Below are positions 1-14,837 of a stretch of 64,000 bases of DNA, one piece after another. Each line of letters begins with the position of its first letter. The stretch's first letter is position 1. The notes below the pieces were generated by a model that saw nothing but the letters and a program-made list of their open reading frames with translations, had not been told where the DNA came from and did no database searches. Made by a program: the position numbers and the translations under genes. The DNA comes from Rhynchospora pubera (taxonomy: Eukaryota; Streptophyta; Magnoliopsida; Poales; Cyperaceae), in NCBI GenBank assembly GCA_028095005.1, contig CM051462.1, positions 233,944,473-234,008,472 of the forward strand. The letters are read 5' to 3'.

Positions 1-3000
1 AAAAATGAGGCACAAGTGATGTCCATCGATAACAGTGGGTCCCAAGATAGCTCCTTCGAATTCGGTTCTGACTTGAATTTTAATACCCCTTCCCGATTCC
101 TAGTTGATGTTTCCTTAGAAGATAATGATGCATTTCAAACGGGGCTATATAACAATCAGCACATGTCACAAAATCATTATTCGACTGATAAGAGGGGCTC
201 TGTGAATCTTAGGTGGCTGAAAGATGCTTGTGACAGGATAGCTGGATGTGACGGTTCACAGTTGTCAGGTGACGACCTGTCAATGGCTTTGTCAAGGGTT
301 CTAATTCTGAACAAACAAGGAGATGAGGTAAGCCCAGAAAAGTACTTCGTATTAAATATGTCTTTAACGCTTTGTCCTGGCAATGTGTCAAAATTCAAAT
401 TTTCAGGACACATGTTATGGAGATGATGCACGGCAGATCCACGGATATCTGTAAAAGAACACATTTGGTGGATAGCTAAGATTAATTATTATCTTAATAA
501 CAGAAATAACTGTATTAAATTATAACAAGTTACCATAAGCTATTATTTTGTAGATTGCAGGTGATTTGTTGGACCTGGTTGGTGACAGTGCCTTTGATAT
601 GGTGCAAGATATTTTATCAGTAAGAACAGCAAAGCATGCCCTCTCCAATCTTATTATGCTTTTTTCTTTCTTTTTGTCCTTCAGAATGAATTGTACGTAC
701 TTACTTTTGTTCTTTTCTATTTGTTTGATAGCACCGAAAGGAACTTGTCAGTGCAATCCAGCATGGGTTACATATATTGAAATCTGAGAACACAACTTCC
801 ACTGGCCAATCTAAGATGCCAAGCTATGGTACCCAGGTAGACATTTGATTCTTTTGTATGCTTGAATTGTATACAGCTAAATAAGTATTTTACAAAATAA
901 TCTCTTTGATAGGTGACTATACAAACTGAGTCTGAGAAACAAGTTGATAAGCTAAGGCGGAAAGAAGAAAAGCGCAACAAAAGGGTTGCAGAAACTGGTG
1001 CCACTGATGGGTTAGCCGTCGCCGACAGCTTCATCTCCCTTCTCTTGGCGAGTGAGAGAAAACAGCCATTTGATGATGTGATTGGAACTGGAGAACAGAA
1101 TTCACTTTCTATAACGGCACTCCCTAAAGGGACAAGTAGGTCAAATTATCCTGGCTACGAGGAGGTTAGGATACCTGCAGTTCTAACTTCTGCAATGAGA
1201 TCTGATGAGAAGCTGGTAATTTCCATCTTCCTAATCCTATCCAACATTCTATGAGTGTCCTTATTCCCTAGATTACTTTTTGCATCTTTTGACTCCTTGT
1301 ATGCTGCTTTTGTATTATTAGATTGAGATAAAGGAGTTGGATGAATTTGCACAAGCTGCCTTCCAGGGTTACAAAACTCTTAATCGCATCCAAAGCCGCA
1401 TTTATCATGCCACTTATAACACAAATGAGAATATCCTGGTACTAAACTATTTCCTGCAACTCTTAATTTTCTTGTTGTTAAGCAAGTAAGGATCTTTTTT
1501 TATTGATTGATTGGTAAACAAAATGCCAGGTTTGTGCCCCTACTGGTGCTGGTAAAACAAACATTGCAATGATTGCTATTCTTCATGAGGTAATTTAAAT
1601 TTAAAATTATTTTTCAAGTGTGAAGTTATTTTGCCTCTTTATGTATCTCTAGATTTAGACCACAATTGTACTCTGACACCTGTTGCCTTTAGTTTGAAAT
1701 CTAAATTAGTGAAAGGAATATTTAAATAAACTGACATACAACATTGGAATTGCAGATTAAGCAGCACTTCAGGGAAGGCATATTGCATAAAAATGAGTTC
1801 AAGATAGTATATGTTGCTCCAATGAAGGTGCATTTTCCCCCCAATCTTTCATATTGTTTGCTAAGAGAACTAATTGAATATTTAACATTGAAATATGCGC
1901 TCATTGCTAGGCTTTAGCAGCAGAGGTCACAGCTACATTTAGCCGTCGTCTTGGGCCACTGAACCTCTTGGTCAGAGAACTCACGGGTGATATGCAACTA
2001 TCGAAGAATGAACTGGAAGAAACCCAGATGATTGTTACAACTCCTGAGAAGTGGGATGTGATTACTCGCAAGAGTAGTGATATGTCTTTGTCAATGCTGG
2101 TCAAGCTTTTAATCATTGATGAAGTACACTTGCTCAATGACGAGAGAGGCCCTGTGATTGAGGCACTAGTTGCCCGGACTCTTCGCCAAGTAAGCTCTTT
2201 ATTGTGCGTGTCTCTGCGTGCATGCAAGTCCTTTCTGTTTTTTCTTCGTTTTTTGGGAAAGAAGAAAATGGGGCGTCATATATACTTCCAAAGAAGATAC
2301 CAACTTGGGAAAAGAAACTTAATCAGATAAGATAAGCCAGGACCTTCTATTGGATTAAAAGTATAGATAAAAAAAGATGTGCTGACCATTTCAGGAATGC
2401 CTGTGTATGAGATAGAAAAGTCAATTCCTACTTTTTAGGGCAATTTTTTTTTTCAACTGATACTTCCTGCCTTCTCTTTGGCCCCATGACATAGTTTGAT
2501 TGTTAGAAAAAAACAGTATTTTATTCTTGTTGTGCAAATATAGTAAATAAGGTACTATAAAAAATACCTCCTCTGATGGAACCTTTTGTTAAGACAAAAT
2601 GTATTAATAACATTTCTTTTTGCAGGTTGAATCAACCCAATCCATGATACGCATTGTTGGCCTGTCTGCTACCTTACCAAATTATCTAGATGTATGTTTT
2701 GTTAACTACCACCTTATTTCTTACTTTGCTCCTTTATTTCGATTGTAATTTTAACTTACTATTTAATATATCTAACAGGTTGCACAGTTTCTGAGGGTTA
2801 ATCCAAGTACCGGTCTGTTCTTCTTCGACTCAAGCTACCGTCCTGTCCCTCTGGCACAACAATACATTGGAATAAGTGAGAGGGACTATGCAAAGAGGCT
2901 TGACCTCTTCAACAAAGTATGTTATGACAAGGTAGTGGAATCGATTAAGCAAGGCCACCAAGCCATGGTGTTTGTGCATTCTCGCAAGGACACTGGAAAA

Positions 3001-6000
3001 ACAGCTAGAACATTAATTGATATGGCTGCTAACTCTGAGCAGCTAGAGCTTTTCATGAACTACGACCATCCAAAGTTCTCTCTGATGAAGGTTAAATCTT
3101 TTCCACATTGTACATTTGCATTTTACTCTTCTCAAAAATTATAAGTCACTAGTTAGAGCCCTCACCCAATTGATCTCAGGTATTGTATGTAGTCGGTCTG
3201 TATAACTGGAGCTCAATTTGAGAGTTAAAGAGTGCTCAATGGGTCTTTTTGAGTGTGCAGTCAATGTTAGAAATTAGGAATTTTAATTTAAGATATATGT
3301 TATGGCTAAGGCAGGATGTTCTATGCTCAGATCCCCATTGTTTTGTTCCTTTTGGAAACAATGTTTTATGTAATATATAATAATATAATATATATCATAA
3401 TTTGTCATTTCAATTTCAGTATGCCTTTCAGGTAGGTTGTCTTCTGAGAATCTCTTTGAACATCACTTATCTTTCCCAATTCTCAATGAGCAATTATTAG
3501 CTTGCACATACCCAGAAACAAATGCAAGATGTTAATGTGCTTTGCTCATCCCCACTTATCCCAACTGCGAGGGCACAAATTAAACACCTTTAAACTTCTA
3601 AGCATATTTTATTCAGTAACTTGATAGGATAATGTATGCAGCATGGAGGTTTTTTCGCTGCATATAGAAGAACACTTCATAATTTTTGTTCCATTTCTGT
3701 CTATAACTATTTCTTAAAGTTTTTTTTTTATTATTTCTGTCATTTCTTACTAGAAAGAGGTTTCAAAATCAAGAAACAGAGAGGTGGTGGAGTTTTTTGA
3801 GGCTGGGTTCGGGATTCACCATGCTGGCATGCTTCGTTCAGACAGAGGCTTGACAGAGCGTTTGTTCTCTGAGGGCCTTTTGAAGGTTCTTGTATGTACT
3901 GCTACGCTGGCTTGGGGTGTGAATTTACCGGCACACACTGTTGTCATAAAGGGAACACAAATTTATGATCCCAAAGCTGGTGGATGGCGAGATTTGGGAA
4001 TGCTTGATGTGATGCAGGTACTATATCAAGTTGCTCAATGCTCTTAAAAAGAAAATTTTAGCATATGCTTCTTCTGAAAGATATCATGTATCATGTTATC
4101 ATATCTGTACTGTACATCTATCATTTTCTTCAGAAAATGACAAACTTCCCTGCCTTTAGTGGGGGACGACGTATAATTTATGTGGTCTTATGGGGTATCT
4201 TTTGATAAATTGGGAGACAGCGCAGTTATAGAGAAAAATTCACGTTTATCTGGAATATACACTTTTTTGCTGGGTATTATGTATGATATGAGAAAATTTC
4301 ACTTCTTTAATTTTCAAATTGTATCTAAGTATGATTTCTTTTCCTGTAGATTTTTGGACGTGCTGGGAGGCCCCAGTTTGACAAAAGTGGTGAGGGAATA
4401 ATAATCACAACACACGACAAGTTGGCATATTACTTAAGGTTGTTGACTAGTCAACTTCCAATTGAAAGCCAGTTCGTTGAAATGTTAAAAGATAATTTGA
4501 ATGCTGAGGTGGCACTTGGGACTGTGACAAATATAAAGGAAGCGTGTGCATGGCTTGGCTATACATATTTGTTTATTAGGATGAAAACCAATCCCTTAGT
4601 CTATGGCATAGCTTGGGAGGAGGTCATAGCTGATCCTTCTCTAGGTGCTAAGCAAAGATCTTTTATAGTCGATGCTGCACGAGCTCTAGACAAAGCAAAG
4701 ATGATGCGGTACGATGAGAAAAGTGGCAACTTCTACTGTACTGAGCTCGGTAGAATTGCTAGTCACTATTACCTCAGGTACTCCAGTGTGGAAACATATA
4801 ATGAGATGCTCAAGCGACACATGAGCGAAAGTGAGGTGATCAACATGGTGGCCCACTCTTCAGAGTTTGAGAACATTGCTGTGAGGGAAGAGGAGCAGGA
4901 TGAGCTCGAGAATTTGTCGAGATCGTGTTGTCCCATTGAGGTCAAAGGTGGCATGGTGGAAAAATATGGAAAAATTGCAATTCTCATTCAGGTTCTTTTT
5001 TATTCCAGTATTTTTTGTTAGCTTAATACAATGTTAACCTTTTTGTGTAAATTTTTAAACTACGAAACTATGTTATATATTTGCTAGGTGTTTATCTCAA
5101 GGGGTTCGATGGACAGTTTCTCTCTCATCTCTGATGCATCCTACATAAGCGCAAGCCTCGGTCGCATTATGCGTGCATTGTTTGAGATTTGTTTGCGAAG
5201 GGGATGGTGTGAGATGTCTTCATTGTTACTGGACTACTGCAAGGCCGTGGACCGACAGATATGGCCCCACCAGCATCCTCTCAGGCAGTTTGACCAGGAT
5301 CTCTCACCTCAGGTCTCTAGCATAAAAAATATATTTCTTTTGAGAGAAGACCTTCCAGTAACCACCTGGGATGAATAAATTAAATAAGTGAACCTTGTAA
5401 TCTGAAAACCTGCATGTTTCTATAAATTAGAGTGATCTTTTTTGGGCTGAGAGTCACATTTGAAAGCCTGTATAATTATGATGATACCGTGATGTTTCAA
5501 GGATACATTTTGTTTTGGTTTATGCATATGTCCCTAACATTAACCAAGATATGCATTATGAAATTAGGTTATAAGGAAGATCGAGGAGAGAGGAGCTGAT
5601 CTTGACCGGCTGTATGACATGGAGGAGAAGGATATTGGTGCCTTGGTCCGTTACAGTCCTGGAGGGAAGTTGGTCAAACAGTTCCTGAGTTACTTCCCTT
5701 ATGTCAACCTATCTGCTACTGTTAGCCCCATCACTCGTACTGTGCTTAAGGTATGCAATTCTCAAAATCCTGTCTATTATTTTTTTTGGAAAAAAAAGAG
5801 TGTTATAATTCTACCACCCTCATTTAATTATTTATTAAAAACAACATATAGAGAAACATCCTTGAACTTGCATTGTTTCGATCAGCAAACAAATGAACTA
5901 AGATATATAAAAAAAAGAATCAATCTAGAGACCTAGCTGTCCTCACCTATTCTGGTCCTGCCTCGTTGGCTTAATTTGCACCATCCTCAACCTGAGTTTA

Positions 6001-9000
6001 TCCATAATATGACTCTGAAGCAACTTTTAAAACTTGTTACTTTTAAATACTCGTACAAGAGGATCTGTACCAGCTATATCAATCCGTACCAGCATAGCTG
6101 GTACATCAACAGACAAAGCTACAAGACAACCTAGTTTCAGCATCCAATTGTTACATAGTACCTACTGAACAAATCAACCAACGTTTGCAACTGCCCACAT
6201 TTCCTCTTGTCCAGCTCAACTCATCATTGGGATTGTACCATTAGCAGCTTCTGCTTCTGTGTCTCCTAATCCCTTTAATGTCATCTGGTATGAGCTTATG
6301 AAATGAATTCATCTGACCTACTCCTAAACCAACCTTCCAAAATTTTATTAGAGATATAATTAAAGCACACATCGATTGCCTGCCTTTGAGAGATGTTTTG
6401 GTTTAAACACCTATTGCACTACAACCAAATATTGCAAAGAACATCCCCAGAAATCAGAATACAGGGCCTTTTAAATTCACTCTTTTGATAATAAGTCAAA
6501 ACCCATAGTTTTTGCACTGAAGTAAACTGAAAGGAACAGTAATTGAACTGCGCCAACCATTGTGAAATAATCTGACAACTATAAATTGAGGATTTCATCG
6601 ACATCACTACTCGGCCATTCTTTCTTAAGTATTACATCATTAGTCAAGATCCTCTTCTTCAGAACAGGCCAACAAATTCCTCTTATTTTAAGTGGGAGTT
6701 TATTTCCCCACACAACTTAAATCTTATCTTTGAGTTGTGGGAAACTGGGAATATAAACTCCCATTCAACATCGGATTTATATTTGAGATGCTAGCTGCCA
6801 TGTTCCTGGAAAGATATCAATTCTGTTTTTTTTTTTTTTTTCTTATATCTGTTATGTATGCATCAATTGAAATTTGATAAACAAAAAGTAAAGATGACAA
6901 TTGACCACAAAACTCGAGCTTAATCAGTTTCAGGTTCATCTCTGGTAAAATATTTTAAGATTATTTAATATTTTTACTCTTAAACCTTTTCAAGTGCACC
7001 TCACATAAAAAAAAAATGACATTTTGTGAAGTCTACCAATAAATAAGCTTAGTGTTTTTATTGTGATTAAATTGGCAATTGCTTTAATAATATTTTTGTT
7101 TGTTTTTAGGTGGATTTACACATGACTCCAGAATTTATATGGAAGGACCGCCACCATGGAACTTCCTTACGATGGTGGATACTCGTTGAAGATTCTGAAA
7201 ACGATCACATATATCACAATGAACTTTTCACCTTAACAAAAAAAATGGCAAAAGGGGTGCCACAGAAGATCTCATTCACTGTGCCAATTTTTGAGCCACA
7301 TCCACCTCAGTATTATATACGTGCTATTTCTGATACTTGGCTCCAGGCTGAGTCACTCTTCACAGTCTCCTTTAACAATCTGACCTTGCCAGAGGTGATA
7401 ATTACCTAATAGAATTTCTGATTATTGAAATTTATTAATTGTGACTTGTGCACTGCCAATTTTAATTACTTTATTTGATTTCAGACTCAAGTATCACATA
7501 CTGAGCTCTTGGACTTGAAGCCTCTTCCTTTGAGTGCTCTTAGGAATGAAGCTTATGAACGTTTGTACAGATTTTCCCACTTCAATCCTATCCAGACTCA
7601 GGTTTGTGGGCATTAGTTATTCTTTTTGAAGAAAATTGGTGCAGACGTTAGTCATTTTTTTTTAGTAACAATATATGGTGACAATGCTAATCTGTCTGTC
7701 ATCTCCATTATTAGGGTGTAGTAGTTAAATTTAAAACTCCATAAAGCCCATGAGGAATTTGTAGATAAATTAATTTTACTGTCTCTCTTGTAAATTAATG
7801 TTAGGCTTTTCACGTTCTGTACCACACCGATACCAATGTCCTTCTGGGAGCTCCTACAGGAAGTGGTAAAACCATATCTGCTGAGCTGGCAATGCTTCAT
7901 ATTTTTAACACACAACCTGACATGAAGGTGGTGTACATTGCTCCTCTGAAGGCCATTGTTCGGGAAAGAATGAATGACTGGAGACAACGGCTTGTGTCTC
8001 AACTAGGCAAAAAGATGGTTGAGATGACGGGTGATTTCACTCCTGACCTGATGGCACTATTGTCTGCTGACATCATAATATCTACACCTGAAAAGTGGGA
8101 TGGTATTAGCCGGAATTGGCACAGTCGAAGCTATGTCATGAAGGTTGGGCTTATGATCCTGGATGAAATTCACCTTTTGGGTGCTGACCGTGGGCCTATC
8201 CTTGAGGTAATCCATTAATACTAGGCACTTCATTTGTGCATGAATTCTGAAATTCTCTAGTGGCATGAGTGACTTCATGTCTAGTTGATTTGTTTAGTAC
8301 AAGCTATCTGTTTTGCAGTAACCATTAAGAGTGCTAAGAGCAGATTGTATGTTGGTAGTTGTGCAGAGTACTAATAACATTTTGTTTCATATACTTTTAA
8401 TGGAGATGAGAATTTTAAAGATTTTTTATGCAAAAAAGAGAGAAAATGTAAATCAATGAACAAACTTGGTTCCTCATTTTGTATGATTGCTATGATTAAC
8501 ATTTCAGGTGATTGTGTCAAGAATGAGATACATTTCTTCACAAACAGAGCGAACAATACGTTTTGTGGGTCTTTCAACTGCTTTAGCCAATGCGCGAGAC
8601 TTGGCAGAATGGCTGGGCGTTGAAGAGCAAGGTCTATTCAATTTCAAGCCCAGTGTGCGGCCTGTTCCCCTTGAAGTCCACATCCAGGTATTTTTTTTTA
8701 AATAAATGGCTTTATTCTATTACAAATCATCAATGCATGATTTCTATATATATCTTTTGGATGTTCATATAGGGGTATCCTGGAAAATTCTACTGCCCCA
8801 GAATGAATAGCATGAATAAACCAGCATATGCAGCGATATGCACCCATTCTCCTGCAAAACCAGTTCTTATTTTTGTCTCATCTCGCCGACAGACTAGGCT
8901 TACTGCACTTGATCTTATACAGGTTTTATTTTGCTTCTAATCTTTCTTTGATTACCTTGGAATCTTACATATATATTATATTAAGCTTTTTGTAATGAAT

Positions 9001-12000
9001 TGTTTCCCGTGATCTTCAATTTGGGGGTTAATGTGCATCAAAGATAAATTGGTGGCTTTTCACTTCTCTTTCGGGAAACAAAAAATTTCAAAATGTTGTG
9101 TTTTACAAAAGAAAATTGACTCTCACTCGTAAAAACCAAGTTAAACAACATTTGACCAATTGGTACCGAATTGGGTGGGTCATACCAGGTATATATACTG
9201 GACTCATTTTTATGATCTTCAGTTTGGTGATTGTGTTCATCAAGTTATACTTTGGGGCTTTTCAGTTCCAAATTGAAATGGAAAATATTATTAGTTGTAC
9301 TATACAAATGCTTTTCTATATATTCAATTATGTGTCTGCATTTTGTTTTGTAGCTTGCAGCTTCAGATGAAAAACCTAGGCAATTTTTGAACATGGCCGA
9401 GAACAATCTTGAGATGGTTCTTTCACAAGTGAGTGATAGTAATTTAAGGCATACCCTTCAATTTGGGATTGGACTCCATCATGCAGGGTTGAATGATAAA
9501 GATAGGTCATTGGTTGAAGAGCTCTTTGCAAACAACAAGATCCAGGTTTATATTATGGAAAATTTCCAACAGGTTTACTCTTTACATTATGATACTGCAA
9601 TATTTAACATTCTTCAGCATATATCCGACAGATACTAGTATGCACTAGCACATTGGCATGGGGTGTGAACCTTCCTGCTCATCTGGTCATTATTAAGGTA
9701 ATAAGAACCTCCCATTGTCCTACAGAGTCATTCGACTTATGTTTTAAAGAACACTTTTGCACTTTCCGTTAAATCTATTTATATTTTTAGGGAACCGAGT
9801 TCTATGATGGAAAGACAAAGAGATATGTAGATTTTCCTATTACAGATATTTTGCAAATGATGGGACGTGCAGGTCGTCCACAATTCGACCAGCATGGTAA
9901 AGCTGTTATTCTTGTACATGAACCGAAAAAGAGCTTTTATAAGAAGGTTGGTGCATTTGTTACAATTATTGATAAACTTACAGAAAGAAGTAGAAAATTT
10001 AATCCGTCTAGGAATGGTCCTATAATGTATTGATATGCCCTTCTAAACTTGAATGACAGTTCCTTTATGAACCATTCCCGGTTGAGAGCAGTCTTAGGGA
10101 GTGCTTGCAAGATCACATAAATGCAGAGATAGTTTCTGGTACTATTAGCCATAAGGAGGATGCTGTTCATTACCTGACTTGGACCTATTTGTTTCGTCGC
10201 CTGGTATGAAATTTGTAATTATTTACGCCCTGAATAAATTGATATGGAAGTTTCCTGACACTCATTTTATATATATATTTCTAACAGGTTGCAAATCCAT
10301 CTTATTATGATTTAGAAAACACTGAACCTCACTCTGTGAATTCCTACCTATCAAGGTACCTCAATTGCTCTGTGGACTTGAAAGAAATCTCACACTTTAT
10401 CTAGATGGGTTAGTACATTAACAAAATCACGTATCACAATTAGATTAGTAGAAACTACATTTGAGGACCTAGAAGACGGTGGATGCATTAAGGTGGAGGA
10501 GAATTCAGTGAATTCTTTGATGCTTGGTTCAATTGCATCACAATACTATCTTAGTTACCGAACGGTGTCTATGTTTGGCTCAAAAATCGGCTCAAATACA
10601 TCCCTTGAAGTAAGTACATCAGCTTCACCTTTAACATAGTATCTATGTCTCTTTCATTTTATGTCCTGCTCTATTGTGGAATTTTTGTCAGTTAAGGTCG
10701 TGAATAATGTAGGTTTTCTTGGATATTCTGTCATCTGCCTCAGAATTTGATGAGCTACCTGTTCGACACAACGAGGTGAATTCTTCATTCATATCTTGAT
10801 TTTTTATTTAAATACCTCTCAATGTACTTTCCATGACAAAATTGTTTTATTGCCTGTTTAATTCATTAAATTGATGCTCTATTTAATTGCTGATGAATGC
10901 TATCTCAGGAAAATTACAATAAAAGTTTGTCGGAAAAGGTACCATTGAAGGTTGATGAGCACCACCTTGAGGACCCCCATGTTAAAGCAAATTTGCTTTT
11001 TCAGGTATCTATGATTCATCATCATCGCCATCATCAGTGAAGTACTGGTACTGAAGTATGTCTTTGTTTCCTTTTTATTCTTAGGCACATTTCTCTAGGG
11101 CAGAACTACCGATCACAGACTATGTGACAGATTTGAAATCTGTTTTGGATCAAAGCATTCGTATTATACAAGCTATGATTGATATATGTGCCAACAGTGG
11201 GTGGCTTATGAGCACTTTGACTTGCATGCATATCTTGCAAATGATTATGCAGGTACGGAACCCTTCTTAAATGTTTTTATTCTACAAATATTTGTACATA
11301 TGTCTGCTCTCCAAAATCTGTCGACAGCTAATTGCAGTTATTAACATGTGACTGTACTTTTCTCAAGATGTGTAGTTTTGGCTAGTTGAAACTAAGAGAT
11401 TTTAATGAATTATATGCAATGAAGAAACAGAAAAAAAAAATAATAAAGATGAGTTTTACTATACAGACTATGAAGTTGTCAGCATGTATGCAGTTTTTGT
11501 TCATGTGTTTTTGCATCTCCAGCCAACTTCTCTTTTCTTGGGGAATTAAATACTATTTGATTTTGAATTTGGTAACAATGTTTGTACTATATGCAGAATG
11601 AGAAGTTTTTTTTTCATATATGTGTGTGTTTGTGTATTGCTGGATTTTGCTTTTGCTTATGTGGATTAATTATTGCTTTTTATTTATTATTTCCAGGGAT
11701 TGTGGTTTGAGAAAGATTCACCCCTTTGTATGTTACCGTGTATGAACAGTGATCTCCTATCCCAGCTAAATAGATCTGGAATTTTTGCAGTACCAGATTT
11801 ATTCAATCGGTCTTATGAAAATTTACAGCGACTGCTGAGGCCCAATAATTCTGCTGACTTGTATAAAGTAACTGTTATATTAACATATTATCCCTTCCCA
11901 ATACTCAGTTGCTTGATAATTTTATTTTTTCTCCTCAACTTTTCCTGATTTGTATTCTTCATGTTTTGTAGGAACTACAGTACTTTCCGCAAATACAAGT

Positions 12001-13050
12001 TAAGTTGAGCCTTCAGAAGAGACCAACTGGAGAGTCGAATTCTACAATTCTGAAAATTAAATTGGAAAATACAAACATCAGGAGATCTGGATCAAGATCG
12101 TTTTCCCCAAGATACCCTAAGGTAAGAGTTTTCTTTGGTAATATTCTGATGAAATCTAAGATAAGATTTTGCATTTATGAATGTAAACAATTGCTTCCAA
12201 TGCCAAACTAATTAATTATTGGTGTCGATTATCCTCAAATACCTTTTTATTCTAATAACATACTATTTGCTTCGATCTGCTAGAGCTTCTTGAAGTATGC
12301 TGTGATACAGCCTTGTTGACTCAATTCACCTTATTCGGTTTATCATTTGTCAACCTCTTTTAACATGAGGATGCATTTAATCATGAATGTCTTTATTTAT
12401 TTATTTTTTACTCAATGCACCTTACTTCCAAGTGTAGCGATATATATGCCGGAGATTTAATTTAACGGCTTCAGAAGGACATAAATGTAGAGTGCCAATT
12501 GGAAAATGAGATGACTATTATGGACATCTGAAATGTTTGCCAAAAAAGACACTGGTCTACACCTGTATGTATCTAATTCTTTCAAGTTTTCAGGTAAAAG
12601 ATGAAGCTTGGTGGTTGGTTTTGGGTAATGTTGTGAATTCAGAATTATATGCCTTAAAAAGGATAAGTTTCTCTGACCACTTGGTTACTCAAATGGAATT
12701 ACCGCAAACCTCTTGCGACTTTCAGGTTAGGAGATTTCTCTTTATTGGTGTTTTCTATCCTAGTTTCTATACTAATTTTTTATCTTAAGTTTTTTATGGA
12801 ATAAATACTTGTCTATTTTTAGTTATCTTGAATTTATCCTGTTAAAGTGGAGATGGATTACTGCACATGATTACTGCCCAATTAAATCATCTGAACACAA
12901 GAAGCCAAGAAGGCAATTAAACAGCTCAAAAAGAAAAGTGCCAACTGTTGTTCTAATTTTTTTTAACCCCTCCAGGAAATGAAATTGATACTGGTATCAG
13001 ATTGCTACCTGGGATTTGAGCAGGAGCACTCCCTCCCAACATTCAAGTGA
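1..13050 (+). CDS. DExH14: DExH14 / ASCC3-type tandem-cassette ATP-dependent RNA helicase, 5'-truncated by the window
   Basis: Ski2/Brr2-like SF2 helicase, the plant counterpart of animal ASCC3 and yeast Slh1, which act in ribosome-collision surveillance; ASCC3 also serves alkylation repair. The plant role is inferred from the family. The frame is open from base 1, so the first exons (roughly 150-220 residues by family length) are outside. Every join is GT-AG and keeps frame. Exons: 1-327, 554-619, 732-836, 913-1215, 1322-1438, 1530-1589, 1756-1827, 1911-2189, 2626-2691, 2779-3090, 3754-4017, 4350-4991, 5088-5312, 5568-5750, 7110-7394, 7485-7601, 7805-8206, 8508-8687, 8773-8922, 9354-9545, 9632-9697, 9791-9946, 10060-10203, 10288-10355, 10444-10609, 10713-10775, 10909-11004, 11085-11252, 11697-11867, 11972-12121, 12594-12725, 12976-13050 (stop TGA). 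They give 1933 codons. Visible residues: GAGKT 312-316 and DEVH 420-423 (cassette 1); GSGKT 1160-1164 and DEIH 1261-1264 (cassette 2); a GRAGRP motif in each. Both cassettes look intact. Confidence 0.95.
1530..5312 (+). other. N-terminal helicase cassette and first Sec63-like region of DExH14
   Basis: This span encodes the Walker A motif APTGAGKT, the Walker B motif IIDEVHLL, the motif VGLSATLPNY, the motif LVCTATLAWGVNLPAH and FGRAGRPQFD. A winged-helix and Sec63-like stretch follows in the 642-base exon 4350-4991, the longest exon, and in 5088-5312. All catalytic motifs expected of the Ski2-like family are present, so this cassette is predicted to be ATPase-competent. Confidence 0.85.
5751..7109 (+). 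other. Largest intron of DExH14 (1359 bp)
   Basis: The intron starts GTATGC and ends TTTTTAG and separates the first Sec63-like region from the second cassette. It is AT-rich with a T run near 6826-6841. I see no coding exon, intact transposon or RNA gene inside it. Confidence 0.7.
7805..13050 (+). other. C-terminal helicase cassette and second Sec63-like region of DExH14
   Basis: The second cassette carries APTGSGKT, LDEIHLLG, VGLSTALAN, VCTSTLAWGVNLPAH and MMGRAGRPQFD. It is followed by the C-terminal Sec63-like region, ending in YLGFEQEHSLPTFK before the stop. In Brr2 the second cassette is degenerate. Here the ATP-binding and DExH residues are kept, as in ASCC3 and Slh1, which supports DExH14 rather than Brr2. 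Confidence 0.85.
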
Positions 13051-13500
13051 TTTTTTCTTACTCGTTCTTTTAAAATCTCCATCTGAAAGAATGCAACAAT
13101 GGCTATCGTTGTCGAATTTGTGATCTTTTGAAGGCACATGAGATTGAAAGCAAATTATTATGGTCTTTGGTTGATGAGGGAAAAATGATAATTTGCACAA
13201 TCGACGGAGATAGAACACCGGTGCCAAACTGATTGCAATGTGATGCCTACGGTATATAATCTCGAACTAAAATCGTACATTGTGCTGTACAGAGATCTTA
13301 ATGCATATATTGTTTCGTATGTTCTTGTATTCCAACTTTAATTGGGAATGGGAGCTATCGGTATTAAAAATCAGTTTGGTGAAACAGTAAATTAGTTGAA
13401 CATACTTTTACTATTGTAACGCTGCCTTGATTTTAAGATGTTTATGAGGAAGTGTTTGATAAGTCATGAAGGTCGTTATGTGACTGTCATTCGAGAAACT
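13051..13500 (+). other. 3' untranslated and downstream region of DExH14
   Basis: AT-rich sequence after the TGA stop with no supported reading frame. The exact polyadenylation site cannot be set from sequence alone. Confidence 0.5.
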
Positions 13501-14837
13501 CTGTAGCTCTCTTTTCCCTAGCCGGAGCTCTAGCTCTGGTGATCCCATTCGCGACCATCATGCCATCTCTAGTCTCTACTTCCTCCACTCCACTAGAAAT
13601 AGAGCGGTCTGGATGTGCTACTGGAGGATCTCTTCATTTCCCCACTGGCCGGAAATCCAAAAAACCACGATTCTCTGTGTCCCTCGGAAGCTGTTGTGAG
13701 CACACCTTCCCATGGATTGACTACGGAAAATCCTGAGCCACGAGTGGTCCCCTTTCCTGAACGGCTGTATTTCCAAGAAACGGCCATCAAGGATCTTTTG
13801 TGCCCTGCTGTGGATCTCCCTACCACAAATCTCGCGTCTACGGCCATAAAGAATCAATACCATCTAGATGCATCTAATGTAAATTTACTCTTTTGTATTA
13901 TCTGTTCGTGGAAAAATCCTAAAAAAAAAAAAGGGGACGCTGTTAATCTTCAATTCTTGATTATTTTTTTTTTAAGAACACAATTCTTTGAAAACACGTG
14001 GTGTGTTTGGAGATGAAAACAGATCGGATAAGAATCGGACGGTGATCAAGGCTTCTCAGTATCCATTTTTTTTTTTTATTGCGGATACAAAATAAAGACA
14101 TTTTAATTTATTTGGATAAATACGAAATCCGATATTATCGGATACAAATATGAATAAATTTTCAAATGTTAAAACATACTAGCATAAGTGGCTCTCATAT
14201 GTGGACAAATAAAAAAACAAAATAATACTAACCATTAAAAATATGTTGTTTAATTTACTAGGTGCTCAATTTGTTTTTTTTATTAAACAAAAAACTAAAA
14301 TATATTATTATTTCGCATGGCAATTGATATCCAATCACGTATCAAATCGATCGAACGGCATAAGTATGTGTTTACATGTTAGATCTAACCTGTAACACCT
14401 TTTGGGTCCATGTGTTTTTATAAGAAAGTATGAAGATAAAGATAATGATATTTATAAATTAACAAATCAATAGAAATAAGAAAGTAAACAAATATTAGCT
14501 TCGATTTCATATGTCATCATACATTACAAATTTTATATTATTTGTATGTCATCAAAATATCAAATATAACCATCACAATAACGGGAAAAAAATTATTTCT
14601 ATGTTGTTATCGTTACATGTTACTCTTGCAATCTTTATAAGCCGAGTTATCTAGTAACACTCGCTGTTATCAAATTAACGTCTTTCTCTATAGCACCAAA
14701 GGAATAATTATGTTAATCATCTTCGGCGAGTCGCACTGATTTAATTTAAGGGTGGAAACAAACTAATATGCATCAAATACGGATTCGATATTATATATAT
14801 AGAGAGAGAGAGAGTTTTGCTATGGTAAGTCGTCAAG
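13501..14837. other. Intergenic spacer, no gene supported
   Basis: The stretch 13500-13870 is of balanced composition with short open frames on both strands (longest 133 codons on +, from 13615), followed by an A run at 13920-13932. None resembles a family I know. The rest to 14800 is AT-rich. A GA microsatellite lies at about 14801-14814. Confidence 0.4.

Noticed and set aside
4180..4401. ORF in DExH14 reaching into exon 4350
   Set aside because: Mostly intron read-through in a different frame from the exon.
1..13050. Helicase considered as Brr2
   Set aside because: Both cassettes keep GKT and DExH, and the details match DExH14/ASCC3 rather than Brr2 with its altered second cassette.
13539..14016. 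Overlapping ORFs on both strands after DExH14
   Set aside because: Short, mutually overlapping, no recognised domain, ending in an A run. No gene can be supported.
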